Below, one piece after another: positions 4,344-6,342 of a stretch of DNA of 6,342 nucleotides (position 1 is the first letter of the stretch; the number at the start of each line of letters is the position of its first letter). Below the pieces are notes generated by a model that was not told the origin of the DNA, did not search any database, and worked only from the letters and a program-made list of their open reading frames with translations. Source of the stretch: Halanaerobiaceae bacterium (GTDB lineage: Bacteria > Bacillota > Halanaerobiia > Halanaerobiales > DTU029); the NCBI GenBank assembly GCA_012521855.1, contig JAAYLO010000061.1, positions 1 to 6,342 on the forward strand, in the 5' to 3' direction. Made by a program: the position numbers and the translations under genes.

Positions 4344-6167
4344 ATGAGTCAACATGATAATGAGATAAATGAAAGTAGAATTAACCTGAAGTTATGGAAA
4401 AAGCTATTCAGCTATTTAATGTTTCATAAAAAAACATTGATTATTCTCGGTATATTTATGGCAGCAACTGGTATACTGGATGCTGTTTTTCCCGTTATGC
4501 AGAAATATGCTGTTGATAATTTTATCATTACCGGAGAACTGGATAGACTTCCCTCCTTTGCTGTTCTATATATAGGATTAGTTCTTTTACAGGCAGTAAA
4601 TGTTCTTATTTTTATTATCCTTGCCGGTAAAATAGAAGCCTGGCTCTCCTATGATATCAGGAAAGCCGGCTTCAGGAAACTACAGGAACTATCTTTATCC
4701 TATTATGACAATAAAGCTGTTGGCTGGCTGATGCCCAGAATGACTTCAGATATCAGGAAAATTGGTGCTATTATCTCCTGGGGATTTGTAGATATTGTCT
4801 GGGGAATAATGATGATGTTTTTCATGCTGATCCTGATGTTTATCTATAACTACAAATTAGCACTGGTTACTATAGCTGTTTTTCCTGTTATCCTGGTAGT
4901 CAGTGTTTATTTTCAAAAGAGGATATTGACTGCATATCGTAAGGTAAGGAGGATGAATTCCAGAATTACCGGAGCTTTTAATGAAGGTATCAGTGGAGCC
5001 AGGACAACGAAGACCCTGGTCAGGGAGGAAGAGAATCTGGCTGAATTCTCTTCCCTGACCGGTAAGATGCGGGATTCATCTATCAGGGCTGCTGTCTTTT
5101 CATCACTATTCCAGCCAATTATATTATTACTGACAAGTATAGGTACAGCACTGGCCATTTATATAGGCGGCCGTGGTGTTTATCTCCAGCAGATAGAGTA
5201 TGGTACACTGGTAATGTTCATATCATATACGACTCTCTTTTTTGAACCGGTAATCCAGCTGGCCCGGGTCTTTGCTGAACTGCAGTATGCACAGGCGGCT
5301 GCAGAAAGGACCTTTTCCATGATTGATACAGAGCCGGAGATAAAGGATAGTGAAGAAGTTGTAAAGGAATATGGTGATGTCTTCAACCCCCGGCGGGAGA
5401 ACTGGCCTGAAATCAAAGGAAATATCAGTTTCAGGAATGTTTCCTTTCATTATACTGAAAAAGAGGAGGTCCTGGAGAATTTCAACCTTGAGGTTAAAGC
5501 AGGGGAGACTATTGCCCTGGTTGGGGAGACGGGTTCTGGAAAGAGTACTATAGTTAATCTCCTCTGTCGTTTTTATGAACCGGCCAGTGGTCAAATCCTG
5601 ATAGATGGTGTGGAATACCGGCAGAGGTCCCAGCTGTGGCTCCATGAGAATATCGGTATTGTTTTACAGAATCCGCATTTATTTAGTGGTACCATAAGGG
5701 AGAATATACTTTATGGAAAACTGGATGCCAGTGAAGAGGAGATGATATGGGCAGCCAGGCTGGTCAATGCTGATAAATTTATAAGTAAACTGGAAAAGGG
5801 TTATGATACTGAGGTAGGTGAAGGAGGCGGCCTCTTATCTACAGGGCAGAAGCAGCTCATCTCCTTTGCCAGGGCTGTTATTTCTAATCCCAGGATATTT
5901 GTACTTGATGAAGCGACTTCTTCAATAGATACTGAGATGGAAAAGATTATTCAGGATGCTATTATGAGGGTACTTAAAGGGAGAACCAATTTTATTATTG
6001 CTCACAGGTTATCCACTATAAGGAATGCAGACAGGATACTGGTTATAAAAGATGGAAGGATTCTTGAAGAAGGGAATCATCAGGAATTGATGCGGGAAAG
6101 GGGTTATTATTATAATCTTTACACAAATCAGTTCCTGGAGGAAAGGGAAAAACAGTTAGTATTATAG
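4344..6167 (+). CDS. heterodimeric ABC exporter, subunit 2 (catalytic half, BmrD-like)
   Basis: Second fused half-transporter, 607 aa. Six predicted membrane helices lie near 31-49, 73-95, 145-165, 170-190, 252-275 and 285-300. A linker of about 35 residues (DTEPEIKDSEEVV onward, 328-360) leads into the ATPase domain: A-loop Tyr 370, Walker A GETGSGKST (394-402), Gln 442, signature LSTGQ (498-502), Walker B IFVLDE with catalytic Glu 523, D-loop SSID (526-529), His 554. The signature has Thr where subunit 1 has Gly. That altered signature would face the degenerate site of subunit 1, while the full Walker B site faces the intact LSGGQ of subunit 1. The defects therefore complement each other, as in BmrCD and TM287/288. 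BmrD of B. subtilis is longer (about 670 aa) with an added extracellular domain; this protein lacks room for it. Ribosome binding site AGAGGAG (4328-4334) lies inside the end of the previous gene, nine bases before ATG. Confidence 0.92.
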   Translation: MSQHDNEINESRINLKLWKKLFSYLMFHKKTLIILGIFMAATGILDAVFPVMQKYAVDNFIITGELDRLPSFAVLYIGLVLLQAVNVLIFIILAGKIEAWLSYDIRKAGFRKLQELSLSYYDNKAVGWLMPRMTSDIRKIGAIISWGFVDIVWGIMMMFFMLILMFIYNYKLALVTIAVFPVILVVSVYFQKRILTAYRKVRRMNSRITGAFNEGISGARTTKTLVREEENLAEFSSLTGKMRDSSIRAAVFSSLFQPIILLLTSIGTALAIYIGGRGVYLQQIEYGTLVMFISYTTLFFEPVIQLARVFAELQYAQAAAERTFSMIDTEPEIKDSEEVVKEYGDVFNPRRENWPEIKGNISFRNVSFHYTEKEEVLENFNLEVKAGETIALVGETGSGKSTIVNLLCRFYEPASGQILIDGVEYRQRSQLWLHENIGIVLQNPHLFSGTIRENILYGKLDASEEEMIWAARLVNADKFISKLEKGYDTEVGEGGGLLSTGQKQLISFARAVISNPRIFVLDEATSSIDTEMEKIIQDAIMRVLKGRTNFIIAHRLSTIRNADRILVIKDGRILEEGNHQELMRERGYYYNLYTNQFLEEREKQLVL

Positions 6168-6180
6168 TTTACCTGGCCTT

Positions 6181-6214
6181 AATTCCCCATCAGTAAATAT
6201 ACTGATGGGGAATT
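6181..6214 (+). terminator. long inverted repeat closing the ABC operon; possible terminator without a clear U-tract
   Basis: AATTCCCCATCAGT (6181-6194) and ACTGATGGGGAATT (6201-6214) are perfect inverted arms; an inner A-T pair makes 15 bp with a four-base loop. The stem begins 14 bases after the stop of the second ABC gene. The sequence after it (TAGTTAGTG) has no run of T beyond the end of the arm, so it is either a weak terminator or an mRNA 3'-end stabiliser. Being nearly symmetrical it would act in both directions. Confidence 0.6.
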
Positions 6215-6256
6215 TAGTTAGTGTAAAATAAGTTTTGGAGAAATATTAAAATAAAA

Positions 6257-6326
6257 TAGAAAGAAGACTCCTTATTTGATAAAATGTTAAGTGACAAACA
6301 AAACATTTAGAAAGAAGTCTTCTTAT
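6257..6326 (+). repeat. pair of 19-nt imperfect direct repeats ahead of a possible gene start
   Basis: TAGAAAGAAGACTCCTTAT (6257-6275) and TAGAAAGAAGTCTTCTTAT (6308-6326) match at 17 of 19 positions, 51 bases apart. Each contains a palindrome-like core; in the second copy AAGAAG-T-CTTCTT (6312-6324) is perfect and abuts the possible ATG at 6325. Between them, AAATGTT (6282-6288) and AACATTT (6302-6308) are inverted. Paired sites like these could be an operator or the end of a mobile element; the window stops too early to tell. Confidence 0.45.
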
Positions 6327-6342
6327 GAATACTATTATACAA
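6325..6342 (+). CDS. possible first six codons of a further gene (runs off the window)
   Basis: ATG AAT ACT ATT ATA CAA (MNTIIQ) is open to the right edge. The only purine-rich stretch before it, AGAAAGAAG (6309-6317), is a poor ribosome binding site seven bases upstream. A transposase start would fit the flanking repeats, but six residues cannot identify a protein. Confidence 0.25.

Overview
The window is low-GC bacterial DNA with TTG/GTG starts, AAAGGAG-type ribosome binding sites and sigma-A-like promoters. Together with an oxygen-sensitive [FeFe] hydrogenase, this suggests an anaerobic Firmicutes-type fermenter (Clostridia or Halanaerobiales-like). The assignment is inferred from gene content and style only; there is no rRNA or other marker here.

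Layout, all on the + strand. (1) 3-155 is the 3' end of an unidentified gene, closed by a clean intrinsic terminator (185-211). (2) 360-1781 is a monomeric group B-type [FeFe] hydrogenase with its own promoter (267-294). A small palindrome lies over the -35 box, and a GC-rich terminator-like hairpin (1888-1926) follows the gene. (3) 1859-2124 looks like the frameshifted remains of a Gly/Ala-rich small membrane protein. (4) 2121-2538 is a regulatory leader: a near-consensus promoter, a strong ribosome binding site, a 43-codon leader ORF and two intrinsic terminators in tandem. (5) 2545-4341 and 4344-6167, two bases apart, encode the two halves of a heterodimeric ABC exporter of the BmrC/BmrD, LmrC/LmrD, TM287/TM288 type. 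The first half has the degenerate catalytic residue and the second has the degenerate signature motif. (6) 6168-6342 holds a 15-bp inverted repeat, a 19-nt direct repeat and possibly the first six codons of another gene.

The most notable item is the leader of the ABC operon. Six segments (A 2205-2215, B 2308-2321, C 2391-2404, D 2405-2417, E 2478-2490, F 2497-2506) can pair consecutively as A:B, B:C, C:D, D:E and E:F. C:D and E:F are the two terminators. The alternative helices B:C (13 bp) and D:E (12 bp) would break both terminators at once. Segment A covers the leader Shine-Dalgarno/start region and B lies in codons 31-35 of the leader ORF, so ribosome position on the leader should choose between the OFF set (A:B, C:D, E:F) and the ON set (B:C, D:E). 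This arrangement recalls bmrB-bmrCD of Bacillus subtilis, where a leader peptide and an attenuator let ribosome-targeting drugs induce a heterodimeric multidrug ABC exporter. The pairings are read directly from the sequence; the drug-sensing role is inference.

The hydrogenase and the exporter appear to be separate transcription units with no evident functional link.
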